Below, in pieces: positions 61,346 to 64,000 of a stretch of DNA of 64,000 nucleotides. The number at the start of each line of letters is the position of its first letter. The first letter of the stretch is position 1. The notes beneath the pieces were generated by a model. The model saw nothing but the letters and a program-made list of their open reading frames with translations, was not told the origin of the DNA and did not search any database. The translations under genes were made by a program, and so were the position numbers. Origin of the DNA: Sipunculus nudus (taxonomy: Eukaryota > Annelida > Sipuncula > Golfingiida > Sipunculidae); assembly GCA_026874595.1 (NCBI GenBank), contig CM049306.1:109081142-109145141 (forward strand). The letters are read 5' to 3'.

Positions 61346-64000
61346 AAAGCTACATTTCTATAAAGCCCACAATCATACATGAATGCAGTTTTGATAAATC
61401 CTGTGGTAATATCACCACAGCATTTTCATATGAGTGTTGGCAAAAAATATTGGTAGAGATTCAGAAGCCAATTGTGTGGCATTCTTGATGATTTCCTAAA
61501 ATGACATCACACTTGGAAGGCATCCCTGTGTTACAGTGTGTTCCTAAACAAACCAACATGGTGAAGGCACAGATGTTGTTCAGCGATGTTGATGAGGAGA
61601 TAGGTAGAATTTATTAAATCTACTTCTGCTTCTCATAATCACAAGGACACCTATATGATTAATAAAGTGTGGCAAAGTATCAACATATATCAATGAAAAT
61701 GCAGGACTTACATGGGAAGTAACTTCAAAGATGTCTAGTGACATATTCTTCATTTTCAGATTATTATAGGCTTGAACATGCCTTCAATTCAAAATTACTT
61801 ACTTTGGTAAATTATACAATATTCACTTCATTAAACTAATATTTCTGTAATTTATTTGTGAAGGAAAGATCAGAAATTGTTTGTCGTGTTGCCTATATTG
61901 AAACACTCCTCGCAATCTGTTCATGAGTGATGTTCGGAGGTTTATGGAAATGTAGCTGAATGCTCTCAGTTGTTTTGACTGCAGACAGGACATTAATTAA
62001 CGGTCTTATCTTTTATTTCTCTTCTGGCTGCAAACAGGAAATCGTCAAAGTGTCTTTTGTTACAAACATGACTCTGATCTGAAGTGTACCATTTCAGACA
62101 CTGTGTCGCTTTGATTTCTTCTGGCAGCAGATAGGGCATTAGTGTCTCAGGTCTGTTGATAGAATATGTCGCTTACGTCTTCTCACTGCAGCAACCCACA
62201 ATGTGTATAGATTTCTTCATGCACTTTTGAAATATCAGGTTTTTAATGTAGAAATACAAGCTGTCAGGTCATGTATTAATCTATGACTGAAAGTATTAGG
62301 CAACATTTGGCAAGTTCTTCATTTACTCCTGCAGAAGTCCTTGGTACTTTTTGGAAGGTCTCCTTTTTTTCCTAACAGTCTATTTTCTGAAATATGTTCT
62401 AGGCTGTCAAGCTTTCACTTGTCACTTGACCCCTTAATTTTCTTAACAATCTTTTTATGAAAGATTTTTTTTATCTCATGACAATTTTCTACTAAACATT
62501 TAAGCATCATTGTTGTGATTTAAACAAGCACTGTGTTAAATCACTGCTGAATTATTGTCACTTTCATGAAGATCACACCCATGCTAGCATATCTTGTGTC
62601 ACCATTACATGTCTACTGATACAACCTCTTAACTGTAATGCTAACACCACTGTTATACTATTATCAGTTACATTTCAGCATCACCCATTTAGCAAAAAAA
62701 ATATGATAAAACACTGTTGGAATAAATCACCAAGATTCCTGCTGTGCCATCATTGCTTTTATATTAAGATACTTGAAGTGATGCTTTTATTTGATTTGAA
62801 TGTTATATTTAATTCCTTTTAATGTAGAAAACCTGATGTCTCATGTTCATCATCATCAGGACCATGTCAGCATTAATTTTTTACCAACTGCAGCATCACT
62901 TTTGTGAGTTTTGTCAACATCACTGTACATATCTTTCAATGTCACTGTTTTGTCAACATCACTGTATTTTTCCATATAAGTGTTTTGTCAACACCATTGT
63001 CACTTTTGACATCACTGTTATGTAAAAATCACTGGTATGTTGATAACACTGATATTTTAAGGTCAGCATCACAGTTTTGTGATTGAGTTATTTTATCATG
63101 ACTGTTACATACAGTTACACCTGCCTATCATAGCATCACTGTTATCTTTGCATGACTGCTACAGCAGGTTTACTGTTATGTCAACACCACCATCAAAGTT
63201 AACATAGTATTAACATCACCATCATCACCAGCATAATATTTTACATAGATAAGCTACTTCTTTATAGATATCTTAAATCTGTAACCTGACTAGTCCTTTG
63301 TTTTGTGTTAAAAAAAGTTGACTGCTAGGATCTCATGATGTACTGGTATACCGGAACTAGCACAGCACACACCTCCAAAAGTACAACCATCCTACTTCAT
63401 CAGCACTGAATGCACACTGACGTTTAGTTGGGTGTGAAGCTGATTGGCTGTTTGTGCTAACTATAAAATAGCCTACATGGGGGAAGGCTGCATGATCTAT
63501 TTGCATAGAATTTAGCCCAAATTCTTGATACTCTGATACAAAGTACAACATAATAGTTACTTGTATCAGATTAAAAAAAAATAATTCACCTGTGGTGAGA
63601 AATGTAGGAAAAGCATCTTATTTGCACCACACAGGTCAAAGTGAGACAACAAGTTATTCCCTGCATGGTTCTATTGCATAATTTTTCATTGTGTGAAGTA
63701 CACCATATTTTATAAGGGTAAAATATTGCAGCTTTAAAACTTGTTTATACACCTGGCATCTGCTTTTATTTACCACGCAGTTTTTACTAATTTTGGCTTT
63801 GATGATACATGTTCCCATGAAGTTCTATAGAGTAACCATAGAAAAAGTAACTGATAAAATAGGGTCCTGTAGACTATATTCACTTACATTTTGCTAGTTT
63901 TTTTAACTTTTGCGTGTGTCCCCCAAGTATTGAGTTCACACACTCAAGTGAATTATATATGTATTTATTTTCAGCCAATCATACTTATATGATGCATTTG
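61346..64000. other. No gene recognised
   Basis: AT-rich sequence with scattered CTGGCTGCAGA-like relics of the 33-bp minisatellite up to about 62200 and the degenerate repeat at 62870-63235. No supported exon on either strand. Confidence 0.5.
62870..63235 (+). repeat. Degenerate ATCACTGTT / TGTCAACA repeat
   Basis: TTTTGTCAACATCACTGT-like strings recur irregularly and grade into CATCACCATCATCACCA. Low-complexity decay; no gene. Confidence 0.6.

Overview
The window is nuclear DNA from an animal, most likely a bivalve mollusc. It is AT-rich, has spliced genes with GT-AG introns, and carries many short non-autonomous transposons. Several of these have the subterminal inverted repeat, tandem core and 3' hairpin layout known from Helentron/Pearl-type elements of bivalves. 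There is no bacterial operon, no rRNA or tRNA gene that I can support, and no CRISPR array.

Two host genes are supported. On the plus strand, 43277-58845 is a complete SLC35B4 gene (Golgi/ER UDP-xylose / UDP-GlcNAc transporter). It has ten coding exons, 999 coding bases and 332 residues. All junctions were placed by reading frame and family similarity. An extra exon, 3a (47942-48044), has exactly the same length (103 bp) and phases as exon 3b (49073-49175) and looks like a mutually exclusive alternative. On the minus strand, 10195-10321 is the first coding exon of a PCTAIRE-type kinase (CDK16/17/18 family, closest to CDK17). The rest of that gene must lie left of the window. The two genes point away from each other.

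Layout: 1-2.3 kb degenerate tandem repeats; 2.3-4.4 kb low-copy, higher-GC DNA; 4.4-9.7 kb a 2.36-kb repeat module in tandem (third copy at 16.4-18.7 kb, inverted relative in SLC35B4 intron 6); 9.7-10.1 kb a 50-bp array; 10.2-10.5 kb the kinase exon; 11.0-12.5 kb a Helentron-like element with a 180-bp array; 15.1 kb a hAT MITE; 18.8 kb an 86-bp array; 22.0-25.1 kb nested elements; 27.2-30.9 kb GGTGGCGCCACC-bearing arrays, including two identical 280-bp units and a CGG run; 31-34 kb further repeats; 35.3-37.6 kb a broken hAT transposase; 41.5-42.2 kb a foldback element; 43.2-58.9 kb SLC35B4; 59.96-60.41 kb an inverted single-core element; 60.8-61.3 kb a 33-bp minisatellite; the rest without recognised genes.

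The most striking feature is that splice sites in SLC35B4 have been tandemly copied more than once. The acceptor of exon 9 plus its first bases occurs 13 times at an exact 82-bp spacing, arranged in a three-unit higher-order repeat. The donor of exon 2 is duplicated at 49 bp. The acceptor edge of exon 3a resembles the unit of a roughly 30-bp minisatellite just upstream. Intron 4 has a GC donor.
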